Below, piece after piece: positions 39,856 through 47,802 of a stretch of 64,000 nt of DNA (position 1 is its first letter; every line of letters starts with the position of its first letter). The translations under genes were made by a program, and so were the position numbers. The notes below the pieces were generated by a model. The model saw only the letters and a program-made list of their open reading frames with translations. It was not told where the DNA came from and ran no database searches. Source of the stretch: Alkalihalobacterium sp048323755 (GTDB lineage: Bacteria > Bacillota > Bacilli > Bacillales > Bacillaceae_F); assembly GCF_048323755.1 (NCBI RefSeq), contig NZ_JBLWFS010000001.1, forward strand, positions 456,393 to 520,392, given 5' to 3'.

Positions 39856-40830
39856 CTATGAGTTATGCATTTGTAAATGCGGTTTGTATTCTAAGTGATG
39901 ATGCGCCTTGATATATCGAACAGTCTTTGTTTTGGCACGCATCACGATCGAATCGGTTTCAACTAAATCGCCGCCTAAAAAGCGGACACCTTGAAGTAAT
40001 TCCCCAGAAGAGACGCCAGTTGCAGCAAAAATGGCATCGTCGCCACGCACGAGATCATCAAGCATTAAAATTTGATGTGGATCTTCAAGTCCCATTCGTT
40101 TACAGCGTTCAAACTCCGTATCGTCTTGTGGTTTAAGACGAGCTTGCATGTCGCCACCAAGCGCTTTAATGGCAGCAGCAGAGATAACCCCCTCAGGAGC
40201 GCCGCCGATACCAACAAATAGGTCAATCCCTGTATGCGGTAATGCTGTAGCGATGGAAGCACCAACATCTCCGTCTCCAAACAATTTCACACGTGCTCCC
40301 TTTTGACGAACTCTTTCAATCAGTTCAGCATGGCGTTCGCGTTCTTGGATGATGACGGTTACATCGTGAATTCGCTTGTTAGTCATTTTGGCAATAATGT
40401 CGATCGTTTTTTCAATCGGATCATCAATGCGGACAAGGCCTGCAGCTTTAGGACCAACTGCGATTTTTTCCATATACATATCAGGTGCATGAAGTAATGT
40501 TCCTTTATCTGCAACAGCGATAACAGCCATCGCATTAGGATGTCCTTTAGCAACAATACTCGTACCTTCAAGCGGGTCTACTGCAATATCTACTTCAGGT
40601 CCATTTCCACTACCAACTTTTTCACCTATATAAAGCATTGGTGCTTCATCTAATTCGCCTTCACCAATGACAACTTCGCCTTTGCAATTGACGGAATCAA
40701 ACATGGCACGCATCGCAGTTGTAGCCGCATCATCTGCTTCATTTTTCTTCCCGCGGCCAAGCCATTGTGCTGATGCAAGAGCAGCTGCTTCTGTTACTCG
40801 GACGATCTCTAGTGCAAGTTCACGATCCAA
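39856..40830 (-). CDS. glpX: Fructose-1,6-bisphosphatase class II
   Basis: A 324-residue GlpX-type FBPase hydrolysing fructose-1,6-bisphosphate in gluconeogenesis. Metal-binding motifs: [15 protein letters not shown] and [16 protein letters not shown]; the substrate region is [20 protein letters not shown]. The TTG start at 40830 follows GGAGGAG. This agrees with growth on fatty acids through the fad operon, though no shared regulation is visible. Confidence 0.94.
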   Translation of the reverse strand: MDRELALEIVRVTEAAALASAQWLGRGKKNEADDAATTAMRAMFDSVNCKGEVVIGEGELDEAPMLYIGEKVGSGNGPEVDIAVDPLEGTSIVAKGHPNAMAVIAVADKGTLLHAPDMYMEKIAVGPKAAGLVRIDDPIEKTIDIIAKMTNKRIHDVTVIIQERERHAELIERVRQKGARVKLFGDGDVGASIATALPHTGIDLFVGIGGAPEGVISAAAIKALGGDMQARLKPQDDTEFERCKRMGLEDPHQILMLDDLVRGDDAIFAATGVSSGELLQGVRFLGGDLVETDSIVMRAKTKTVRYIKAHHHLEYKPHLQMHNS

Positions 40831-41004
40831 TGTATTCTCCTCCAGTTCTAAAGCTCTTTATATGTTTAGTCATGTTTAATCATAACAAAATCAACAATAA
40901 TAAGGAAATAGTATGGAACAAATATCGAAAAAAATAAATCAGGGTCTAGGATATGAAATGAATATGTTATACTAATGAATAGAGACAGTTGGTACTTTTT
41001 ATGT

Positions 41005-41197
41005 AAAAAAAGGCTGTTTTCCTAAACTTTGTTGCTTTTGGACCGTTTTTTGAAAATAAAATAGCCTTTTCAAGACAATTTCATTTTTCTGAACGACTAT
41101 TTTATTTTCAAAAGCTTCACGCTATGCGAGAAGAGCCAAGCATTCGCTTGGCTTACGGTCCAAAAGCACGGAGCAAGAATCTTTGTAAAAAGAGCCA
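41005..41197. repeat. Nested inverted-repeat element, full copy
   Basis: Outer perfect 13-bp arms TGCTTTTGGACCG (41033) and CGGTCCAAAAGCA (41156). Inner perfect 13-bp arms GAAAATAAAATAG (41052) and CTATTTTATTTTC (41097). A third hairpin reads AAGCCAAG/CTTGGCTT. Related copies lie at 59785 and 62109. The stretch 40831-41004 holds only the glpX promoter region. Confidence 0.85.
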
Positions 41198-41225
41198 AAA
41201 AAATAAGAACATCGGGTGATCAAAA

Positions 41226-41672
41226 ATGTATTTTGTAGACCGTGAAAAAATTGAAAATACGTTAAATCATATTGAAGTCTTACTTAGTAGATACCGAAAT
41301 CAGTCAACATGGGATTCTGTAATAGAAAAGCTAGCACTAGAAAGAATTGGGCATAATTTAATTGAGTCAATTATTGATGTAGGAAATGCGATGATTGATG
41401 GCTTTATTATGAGAGATCCCGGAAGCTATGAGGATATTATCGATATTCTCGAAGACGAGAAAGTAGTAGAAGCAAGCGTAGCTGAACAGTTAAGACATGT
41501 TATTCGCTTCCGGAAGCCACTCGTACAAGCTTATGTAACTGTTGACCATAGTCAACTGCTCAACATATTAGAGGGGAATGTAGCAGCGATTGAAGCGTTC
41601 CCAGGAGCTGTACGTCATTATCTTGAGTCAGAACTCGGACCCGTATCAGCTTTTCTTCCAAAAGAGAACTAG
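41226..41672 (+). CDS. yutE: DUF86/HepT-like protein YutE
   Basis: A 148-residue all-helical HEPN protein of the DUF86 family. HepT toxins carry an R-x4-6-H RNase motif. The matching region here reads RFRKPLVQAY (residues 94-103), with glutamine where the histidine should be, and there is no MNT nucleotidyltransferase antitoxin gene beside it. It is therefore unlikely to be an active HepT toxin. yutE holds the same place in B. subtilis. The ATG start follows a weak site (CGGGTGATC). Confidence 0.85.
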   Translation: MYFVDREKIENTLNHIEVLLSRYRNQSTWDSVIEKLALERIGHNLIESIIDVGNAMIDGFIMRDPGSYEDIIDILEDEKVVEASVAEQLRHVIRFRKPLVQAYVTVDHSQLLNILEGNVAAIEAFPGAVRHYLESELGPVSAFLPKEN

Positions 41673-41739
41673 TTTATCAACAATTGGAAGTGAACTTGTA
41701 CTAAGTTTGAGAGAGTAGAAAGCAAATTAAATGATCGAA

Positions 41740-41775
41740 GGGGTGCTAATTTATTTAGAATTAGCACCTGTTTTC
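41740..41775 (+). terminator. Terminator after yutE
   Basis: GGTGCTAATT pairs with AATTAGCACC, 7-nt loop, followed by TGTTTT. Confidence 0.8.
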
Positions 41776-41859
41776 TGTCTATAAAGGTTAGGAGTCATAA
41801 GTTATAGCTAGTTGTTGACAATGGAAGTAGTTATGACATAAAATACCCTCGTAACTGGT

Positions 41860-41882
41860 TGACTATTTTAGTATTTTAGTCA
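41860..41882. promoter_or_regulatory. Probable TetR operator upstream of its own gene
   Basis: TGACTA-N11-TAGTCA (23 bp overall) within the promoter region, 20 nt before the tetR start. The same 23-bp arrangement lies before the channel gene at 42519. Confidence 0.6.
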
Positions 41883-41902
41883 TATTTAAGGAGGTGGACG
41901 AA

Positions 41903-42475
41903 TTGGAAAGCGAGAAAAAGAAAAGCATCATTGAGGCTGCAACAAAATCATTTTCTCTATTTGGCTATAAAGCAACAACAATGGATCAAGTCGCAAAGAT
42001 AGCAAAGGTAGGCAAAGGAACAATTTACACGTATTTTGCAACAAAAGAAGATTTATTTAACGAAATTATTGAAGGTATCTCTCAGCAAATGAGACGTGTT
42101 GCCGTTGAAAATGTCAGGCCAGACAGAAAGTTTATAACTAATTTATATCATGTACTTAATGGAATTTTAGAATTTAGAGAACAACATGAACTTACAATTA
42201 AACTTTACCAAGAAGTGAAGGAAATCGGAACTCCAGCAGTTGTTGAAGCGCTGGATACTTTAGAGATTGAAGTTTGTGATTTTATTGAATTAAAGATTAT
42301 TAAGGCTATTGAAAGAGGAGAAATACGTGAATGTAATCCGAAGCTCACAGCTTTTCTAATGTTTAAGACATATATAGTACTTGTGAATGACTGGAATGAG
42401 AAGAATGAACCACTTCCAAAAGAGGAAGTAGCAAATTTAATAAATCTGTATTTTATGGAAGGACTATCTAAATGA
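41903..42475 (+). CDS. TetR/AcrR family transcriptional regulator
   Basis: 190 residues. The N-terminal helix-turn-helix (ATTMDQVAKIAKVGKGTIYT, about residues 26-45) is typical TetR and is followed by YFATKEDLFNEII. The ligand domain is all helical. The TTG at 41903 is chosen because AAGGAGG ends 8 nt before it; the ORF can extend to a GTG at 41894 inside that site. Matching palindromes in front of this gene and the next suggest it represses both. The ligand is unknown. Confidence 0.85.
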   Translation: MESEKKKSIIEAATKSFSLFGYKATTMDQVAKIAKVGKGTIYTYFATKEDLFNEIIEGISQQMRRVAVENVRPDRKFITNLYHVLNGILEFREQHELTIKLYQEVKEIGTPAVVEALDTLEIEVCDFIELKIIKAIERGEIRECNPKLTAFLMFKTYIVLVNDWNEKNEPLPKEEVANLINLYFMEGLSK

Positions 42476-42518
42476 GAAGTAGTTTAACAATGAGTTAAAC
42501 TTTTCTTTTGTATAAAAA

Positions 42519-42541
42519 TGACTAAAAAACCATATTAGTCA
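42519..42541. promoter_or_regulatory. Probable TetR operator upstream of the channel gene
   Basis: TGACTA-N11-TAGTCA, extended to ATGACTAA...TTAGTCAT. Same half-sites and spacing as at 41860, 44 nt before the channel start. Confidence 0.6.
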
Positions 42542-42584
42542 TATATTCTTTTATCATGTAAAAGGTGGAGAAGGGAGCAAGATT

Positions 42585-42968
42585 TTGATTTCTTTTTTAT
42601 TAACGGTGAAAAGGATGGTTAAAGCAGTAATTAATGCATCGAAAGATAAGGAATTTCAAACGCTATTATTTTTTACGATCTTAACGTTTATTTCAGGTAC
42701 GATTTTTTATAGCCAGGTAGAAGGAATGCGGGTAATAGATGCATTTTATTTCAGTGTCATGACTTTAACGACAGTAGGGTTTGGAGATTTTGCGCCTCAA
42801 ACAGATTTTGGGAAATTGTTCACGGTCGTTTATACTTTAGTTGGTATTGGACTTATTTTAGGTTTTATTAATAAAATTGCACTAAATATTAAACCTTCTA
42901 AAACGATAACAAAACAAATTAAAAAAAGGAGAAATGCGACTGGAAGTGAAATAAATCAGGAAAATTGA
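42585..42968 (+). CDS. Two-segment potassium channel protein
   Basis: 127 residues with two membrane segments (about 28-45 and 80-100) flanking a pore loop with the selectivity filter TVGFGDF (canonical TVGYGDF with Y to F). Basic cytoplasmic tail KQIKKRRN without an RCK domain. It probably forms a simple tetrameric K+ channel. The TTG start follows AAGGGAG. Its coupling to a TetR regulator is unusual. Confidence 0.85.
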   Translation: MISFLLTVKRMVKAVINASKDKEFQTLLFFTILTFISGTIFYSQVEGMRVIDAFYFSVMTLTTVGFGDFAPQTDFGKLFTVVYTLVGIGLILGFINKIALNIKPSKTITKQIKKRRNATGSEINQEN

Positions 42969-42998
42969 TGTAATGAGATAAAATTTTTTATTTCAAAT

Positions 42999-43021
42999 TG
43001 ACCGTAAAACTCATTTAGTCA
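42999..43021. promoter_or_regulatory. Degenerate third operator copy
   Basis: TGACCG-N11-TAGTCA: same spacing as the two operators above, one half damaged. It is followed by TTGGAGGTGGAACTAGAAAG, which resembles the start region of the tetR gene, but only stop-filled sequence follows. Confidence 0.4.
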
Positions 43022-43210
43022 TTTAATAATTGGAGGTGGAACTAGAAAGGTTTCGTTTTAGTTGTTAACGAAAGTTAGTATCGAAATTTATTTGTCTGAA
43101 CACCTACTTTGTATTATAGGCATATGGGTATCCAGTGGGCGGGCAAGTAATACAAGACGAGCAATATACTTAAAGTTAAGCGATGCCTTAAAAAAGGCGT
43201 CGCTATTTTT
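43022..43210 (+). pseudogene. Possible remnant between an operator-like site and a terminator
   Basis: A ribosome-binding-like site (GGAGGTGG at 43033) has only about ten codons after it. A good terminator stem AGCGATGCCTT/AAGGCGTCGCT with T run lies at 43179-43210. The bases between show no intact gene. The layout looks like a deleted or eroded gene. Confidence 0.35.
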
Positions 43211-43288
43211 ATATATACTATACATTTTTATATAAAAATTTACATAATATAATAAATCGAATACAATATAGAGGAAGGTGGTGTTAGG

Positions 43289-43933
43289 ATGGATAGTACA
43301 GCCTCCTCGACTCGAGAGCAAATTTTACAATTGTTAAAAAAACATAAAAGTCTAACGGTTGCTAATCTAGCCAGTCATCTTGGGATTACAGAAATGGCTG
43401 TTAGAAGGCATTTAGGGACGTTAGAAAGAGATAATGTCGTTGAAACGAAAATGGTAAGGCAAGCCATGGGAAGACCTACGACACTGTATTCATTGTCGCA
43501 AGAGGGTGAAGAATTATTCCCACGCAATTATGCTTCGCTCACACTAGGTTTCTTAAAAGATATTGAAAAATTAAGTGGTAAACAAATGATTGATCAGTTG
43601 TTTGAACTACGAAAGCAACGAATGAAAGAAGAGCTAGAAGATCGCTTTAAAGGCAAAAGTTTTGAAGAACGAATTAAAGAATTAGCAGACTTTCAGTCAA
43701 ACAATGGATATATGGTGGAATGGGAAAAGTCAGATGACGGCACCATACACTTCAAAGAATACAACTGTCCGATTTCACAAATCGCCAAAGAATACCCTGT
43801 AGCGTGTGCATGTGAGCAATCACTTTTCCAAGAGTTGTTAGATACGAATGACATTGAATGCGAAACATGTATGGCGATAAACGAAACACCGCATTGTTAC
43901 TATAAAATTAAAGCGCCAGAAAACAATGATTAA
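43289..43933 (+). CDS. SufR-like winged-helix regulator with C-terminal cysteines
   Basis: 214 residues (COG2345-like). An N-terminal DeoR/ArsR-type winged helix (VANLASHLGITEMAVRRHLG, residues 24-43) is followed by a wing MGRPTTLYSLS, a coiled middle part, and a C-terminal region with cysteines at about 160, 173, 175, 191, 194 and 203. The C-x12-C spacing (160-173) is like the Fe-S ligands of SufR proteins, so a cluster-sensing role is plausible but not shown. It stands alone with its own terminator. The ribosome binding site GGAAGGTGG precedes the ATG. Confidence 0.8.
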   Translation: MDSTASSTREQILQLLKKHKSLTVANLASHLGITEMAVRRHLGTLERDNVVETKMVRQAMGRPTTLYSLSQEGEELFPRNYASLTLGFLKDIEKLSGKQMIDQLFELRKQRMKEELEDRFKGKSFEERIKELADFQSNNGYMVEWEKSDDGTIHFKEYNCPISQIAKEYPVACACEQSLFQELLDTNDIECETCMAINETPHCYYKIKAPENND

Positions 43934-43937
43934 GACG

Positions 43938-43973
43938 AAAAAGAAGTATAGCTGAAGCTATACTTCTTTTTTT
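43938..43973 (+). terminator. Terminator after the SufR-like gene
   Basis: A 15-bp stem AAAAAGAAGTATAGC/GCTATACTTCTTTTT with a TGAA loop and T run. Confidence 0.93.
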
Positions 43974-44011
43974 CACCCATAATGACTATAATAGTGATGA
44001 ATTAAAGTACT

Positions 44012-44065
44012 AAAGGTACCAGGCACCTTTAGTGAGGCAGTGGATTAAAGGTGCCTGGTACCTTA
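44012..44065. repeat. GGTACC/GGCACC palindrome upstream of yutF
   Basis: AAAGGTACCAGGCACCTTTA (44012-44031) and its inverted copy TAAAGGTGCCTGGTACCTTA (44046-44065), with one end mismatch and a 14-nt loop, as at 7572. Confidence 0.85.
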
Positions 44066-44082
44066 CAATAAAAGGGGTTTTT

Positions 44083-44865
44083 ATGATTTTTATGAAGAAT
44101 TATAAGGGTTTTTTAATTGATTTGGATGGAACGGTATATCGAGGCAAGGAGCGAATCGAAGAAGCAGTGGAGTGGATTAATACCATTCATCAAACTGGGC
44201 TTCCTTACTTGTTTGTGACGAATAATTCATCGAAGACACCGGAGCAAGTTGCCGATACATTAAAACAAATGGGGGTTCAGTGTACAAGTGACCACGTCTT
44301 TACGACAAGTATGGCGACTGCTAACTATATCGCACAAATTGAGAAAGCACCGAAAGTGTTTATGATTGGTGAAGTTGGCTTAGAGGAAGCTTTGCAATCT
44401 AGAGGGTTAGAGTTGACGGTAGAAGAAGCAAACGTTGTCGTTATGGGAATTGACCGTGAAGTTACGTATGAGAAGTTTGCGAAGGCCTGCTTACACGTAA
44501 GAAATGGCGCGACATTTATCTCGACCAACGGAGATAAAGCGATACCGACCGAAAGAGGACTTCTACCTGGGAATGGTTCGCTCACGTCAGTCGTCGCCGT
44601 TTCAACTGGAGTTACCCCAACGTTCATAGGAAAGCCAGAGTCGATTATTATAGAGCAGGCTTTAGAACGACTAGGAACGAGTAAAGAAGAGACGTTAATG
44701 ATTGGGGACAACTATGATACGGATATTATGGCTGGTATTCGAGCTGGGATCGATACATTGATTGTACATACGGGAGTTACTTCAAAAGAAGACCTAAAAC
44801 AAATGAAAGAACAACCAACCTATTCATTAGACTCACTAGCTGAATATGTGTTTGCAGAAGAATAA
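44083..44865 (+). CDS. yutF: HAD-superfamily phosphatase YutF
   Basis: A 260-residue NagD-type HAD hydrolase (TIGR01457 group). Motif I is LIDLDGTVYRG, motif II FVTNNSSKTP, motif III in the IGKPESII segment, and motif IV MIGDNYDTDIMAG. The substrate is probably a small phosphate ester; not assigned. AAAAGGGG lies 5 nt before the ATG at 44083 and 14 nt before the ATG at 44092, which matches the YutF start. The gene is bracketed by two related palindromic repeats. Confidence 0.9.
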   Translation: MIFMKNYKGFLIDLDGTVYRGKERIEEAVEWINTIHQTGLPYLFVTNNSSKTPEQVADTLKQMGVQCTSDHVFTTSMATANYIAQIEKAPKVFMIGEVGLEEALQSRGLELTVEEANVVVMGIDREVTYEKFAKACLHVRNGATFISTNGDKAIPTERGLLPGNGSLTSVVAVSTGVTPTFIGKPESIIIEQALERLGTSKEETLMIGDNYDTDIMAGIRAGIDTLIVHTGVTSKEDLKQMKEQPTYSLDSLAEYVFAEE

Positions 44866-44875
44866 AAAACAAAAA

Positions 44876-44915
44876 GGTACGTGGCACCTTTAGTGTACTA
44901 AAGGTGCCACGTACC
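44876..44915. repeat. GGTACG/GGCACC palindrome between yutF and yutG
   Basis: A perfect 18-bp inverted repeat (44876-44893 with 44898-44915) and a 4-nt loop, lying exactly between the convergent yutF and yutG stops. It may double as a bidirectional terminator. Confidence 0.85.
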
Positions 44916-44921
44916 GAATAA

Positions 44922-45413
44922 TTATTCACAATTTGCGGCACGATGCGCTAGTCGACTAGATGCAGCAGCGGCAATTGCACCGACGATGTCGTCTAAAAAT
45001 GTATGACATTCCTTTGATTCTTTATCGTTCAACCTTTCAAGGACGCCTGGCTTTTGCTTATCGATATATCCGTAATTCGTAAATCCTATTGAACCATAAA
45101 CGTTAACAATCGATAATGCAATGATTTCATCTACGCCGTATAAACCTTCATCACTTTCGATAATGCTCAGTAGTGGCTCTTCAATTAATTTCTTTTCAGC
45201 CAACTTATCGAGTTGTATCCCTGTAATAATCGCATTTTGTACTTCTCTTTTAGAAAGTACGCGATCAACATTCAGCTTGCACTCCTCAATATCTAAATTA
45301 GGATGATATTTCACTTGTAAAAAATAAACAAGATCGGCAATCTCGTCTAAAGTAACCCCGCGTTCTTCTAATGATTTTCTCGCGACTTCTTCGAGGTTAT
45401 ACTCTTCTTTCAT
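44922..45413 (-). CDS. yutG: Phosphatidylglycerophosphatase A-like protein YutG
   Basis: A 163-residue PgpA-family domain without the membrane anchor of E. coli PgpA. Recognised by GVTLDEIADLVYFLQ at the N-terminus and YGSIGFTNYGYIDKQKPG then CHTFLDDIVGAIAAA, where the acidic DDI residues are conserved. The family dephosphorylates phosphatidylglycerophosphate, but soluble YutG-like members may act on other phosphates. Position matches yutG. Confidence 0.82.
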   Translation of the reverse strand: MKEEYNLEEVARKSLEERGVTLDEIADLVYFLQVKYHPNLDIEECKLNVDRVLSKREVQNAIITGIQLDKLAEKKLIEEPLLSIIESDEGLYGVDEIIALSIVNVYGSIGFTNYGYIDKQKPGVLERLNDKESKECHTFLDDIVGAIAAAASSRLAHRAANCE

Positions 45414-45455
45414 CTACATCACCTCATTCAAAATATCAGCAACTCGTTGTCCTTA

Positions 45456-45613
45456 TAGAGGATGTTCAAAAAGTCCGGGAAAAATCTCTGGCGAATTTCT
45501 TTGTTGGTTTGCTGCTGCGTTCCTCACGTATTAATAGCATACGCTGCGGTACTCGCAACTGCACCGCGTCGAAATTCTTGGATCTTTTTGTCCTCCTTTT
45601 TGAACACGTACTT
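45456..45613. repeat. Hairpin element, near-full copy (about 158 bp)
   Basis: Terminal inverted arms GTTCAAAAAG (45464) and CTTTTTGAAC (45596), then inner arms AAAAATC..GGCGAATTTC and GAAATTC..GGATCTTTTT, folding into one long interrupted hairpin. Nearly identical to the copy at 60224, differing at only a few positions. It fills the gap between the divergent yutG and yutH. Confidence 0.92.
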
Positions 45614-45748
45614 ATACTGTTTATTGTATGTTGCTACTAAAAAAACATACTTGTCATAAATACAATGAAGCCTAATCTATAGTTACACTTTTTGAAACCT
45701 GGGTCATAGACTATATTATGAAGTAGGCTGACGAGGAGTGAATCAAAC

Positions 45749-46786
45749 ATGTTTGAGCGCAATATCTACGACCATTATCAGCTGTACTGTGAAGAACGGT
45801 TTATGTTGGGTGATCTTGAAGGATTTGAGACTAACAAAGAGTATTACGTATTTGTTCCTATTGAATTTACCGCAGGCCAATCCGTTCAAGATATGATGGT
45901 AATGACCGAACATTTAAAAACAAACGGAGAACGTGTCGTAGCTGAAATTGTACGTACGGTTCAAAATCAAGCAGTAGCTTTAATTGATGGGGTAGACGGA
46001 TATTTATTTAAGCTTCCTAAAAGTGAAGAAGAGTGGAGATCAGAAGCAGCGGAAAGTATGGGGCGCTCGCTTGCCTTTTTTCATTATAAGGGCAGTAATA
46101 TCCAGACTGCAGCCCATTCTGCTGCGAATTACTATGGACAATGGAAGTTGATATGGGAAAAGAGATTAATGCAACTTGAGCAATGGTATCAAACGATGTT
46201 AGGAAGGTTGCCGCAAACCGAAGTGGATGATGCCTTTTTAATGAGTTTTCCTTATTATTTGGGGCTCACTGAGAACGCCATCCAATTTGTTGCCGATAGC
46301 GATATCGATGAACCTTATCGTGGAAATGAACAACCAGTGATTTGCCACAATTGCTTTACGGATCGGGCCTGGATTTCTTCACCGAACACCGCTCAATCCC
46401 TGATCAAGCTTCCATCTCACTTCATCATCGATCATCCAAGTCGGGATGTTGCAGAATGGATCAGACACGAATTTTATGGAGATGAATTTTCAGAGACAAA
46501 TATATTGAGGTTTATTTATGATTATGAAAATGTCAAGCCACTCACTTCTTATTCGTGGAGAATGATTTATGCAAGATTATTATTTCCGTTAAACTATTTT
46601 GAAACGCTAGAAAATTACTACGGAACCCAATTAAAAGAAGAGCGCTTGTATTATGGGGAAAAGTTCTTTCATTTACTCGACCGAGAACAACGAAATCAAA
46701 AATTTTTGTCTGAATTTCATGATTTAATGGGAAATAGCGAAATGATTGCGCGTGTTCCAAGGGTTGATTGGCTCCAGCAGATATGA
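45749..46786 (+). CDS. yutH: Spore coat-associated protein YutH
   Basis: A 345-residue protein of the CotS/YutH group with a kinase-like (aminoglycoside phosphotransferase) fold. CHNCFTDRAW and FIIDHPSRDVAEWIRHEF correspond to the catalytic and metal-binding loops; the usual HGD catalytic core is replaced by HNC, so enzymatic activity is doubtful. The ATG follows GAGGAG. A mother-cell sigma-K-like -10 CATAGACTA lies at 45705, a weak hint of sporulation control. Confidence 0.85.
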   Translation: MFERNIYDHYQLYCEERFMLGDLEGFETNKEYYVFVPIEFTAGQSVQDMMVMTEHLKTNGERVVAEIVRTVQNQAVALIDGVDGYLFKLPKSEEEWRSEAAESMGRSLAFFHYKGSNIQTAAHSAANYYGQWKLIWEKRLMQLEQWYQTMLGRLPQTEVDDAFLMSFPYYLGLTENAIQFVADSDIDEPYRGNEQPVICHNCFTDRAWISSPNTAQSLIKLPSHFIIDHPSRDVAEWIRHEFYGDEFSETNILRFIYDYENVKPLTSYSWRMIYARLLFPLNYFETLENYYGTQLKEERLYYGEKFFHLLDREQRNQKFLSEFHDLMGNSEMIARVPRVDWLQQI

Positions 46787-46817
46787 GAAGATCAGTAAAA
46801 AAGGTAGGAAATTATGT

Positions 46818-47798
46818 ATGAAGCCATATGTTTTTATTACGAGAAAAGTTCCAGAACAACTCCTTACCGAGTTATATGAAATGGCTGAGGTCAAGATGTG
46901 GGAGCACGAAGATGTCCCTGTTCCAAATGACGTTTTAAAAAAAGAGCTAGAACGAGCTGACGGGTTATTTTCACTGGTTTCCGATCCGGTCCAATCCGAA
47001 CAGCTGTCAAACTGCCCCAATTTAAAAGTAATCGCCAATATGGCAGTTGGTTATGACAACATTGATGTCGAGCTTGCAACGAGTAAAGGTATTGTCGTTT
47101 GTCATACGCCAGACGTACTTACAGATACAACAGCTGATTTAACATTCGCGCTGTTACTTGCAACCGCACGCCGAATTCCTGAGGCAACACGCTACATTAC
47201 ACATGACGAGTGGAGCCAGTGGAGTCCCTATTTACTTGCAGGAACGGATGTCCATCATAAAACGATTGGAATCGTCGGGATGGGGCGCATCGGTGAAGCT
47301 GTTGCAAGGCGGGCGAAAGGTTTCGATATGACCATTTTATATCACAACCGCACAAGAAAAACAGGAGCGGAACAGGAAATAGGCGCACGCTATTGTACAT
47401 TTGAAGAGGTACTGAAACAATCAGATTACGTCGTTTGTTTAGCGCCACTCACACCAGAAACAAAAGAACTATTCGATGAAAAGGCGTTTCAACAAATGAA
47501 GGATTCGGCAATTTTTATTAATGCATCAAGGGGTGGATTAGTTAAGGAGTCCGCACTTGTAGAAGCATTGAAAAATGGTGTTATTAAAGGGGCAGGACTC
47601 GATGTCTTTGCCGAAGAACCAATTCGAGCTAACCATCCGCTGGTTCAACTGCCAAATGTTGTCGCGATTCCTCATATAGGAAGTGCAACTGTGGAAACGA
47701 GAGATGCCATGGTCGAAATGACGGTACAAAATATTGTTCGAACCTTAAGAGGAGAACAACCGATTGCTGCGGTTAATTTAAAAGAATTAGGAGTTTAA
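46818..47798 (+). CDS. D-2-hydroxyacid dehydrogenase (glycerate/hydroxypyruvate type)
   Basis: A 326-residue NAD(P)-dependent dehydrogenase. The cofactor motif is GIVGMGRIGEAVARRAKGF (about residue 150), catalytic Arg is in INASRGGLVKE, Glu in FAEEP and His in IPHIGSAT. The best match is the D-glycerate/glyoxylate reductase GyaR/GhrB group. The ATG at 46818 follows AGGTAGG; the longer ORF from 46746 overlaps yutH. A DUF1450 gene follows after 4 nt. Confidence 0.88.
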   Translation: MKPYVFITRKVPEQLLTELYEMAEVKMWEHEDVPVPNDVLKKELERADGLFSLVSDPVQSEQLSNCPNLKVIANMAVGYDNIDVELATSKGIVVCHTPDVLTDTTADLTFALLLATARRIPEATRYITHDEWSQWSPYLLAGTDVHHKTIGIVGMGRIGEAVARRAKGFDMTILYHNRTRKTGAEQEIGARYCTFEEVLKQSDYVVCLAPLTPETKELFDEKAFQQMKDSAIFINASRGGLVKESALVEALKNGVIKGAGLDVFAEEPIRANHPLVQLPNVVAIPHIGSATVETRDAMVEMTVQNIVRTLRGEQPIAAVNLKELGV

Positions 47799-47802
47799 AT
47801 GA

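Noticed and set aside
41226..41672. HepT toxin of a toxin-antitoxin system
   Set aside because: The RNase histidine is replaced and no MNT antitoxin gene is adjacent; it is the conserved yutE.
45371..45659. Two + strand frames across the hairpin element
   Set aside because: They read through a repeat that occurs again at 60224 in a different gene context, and no ribosome binding site is present.
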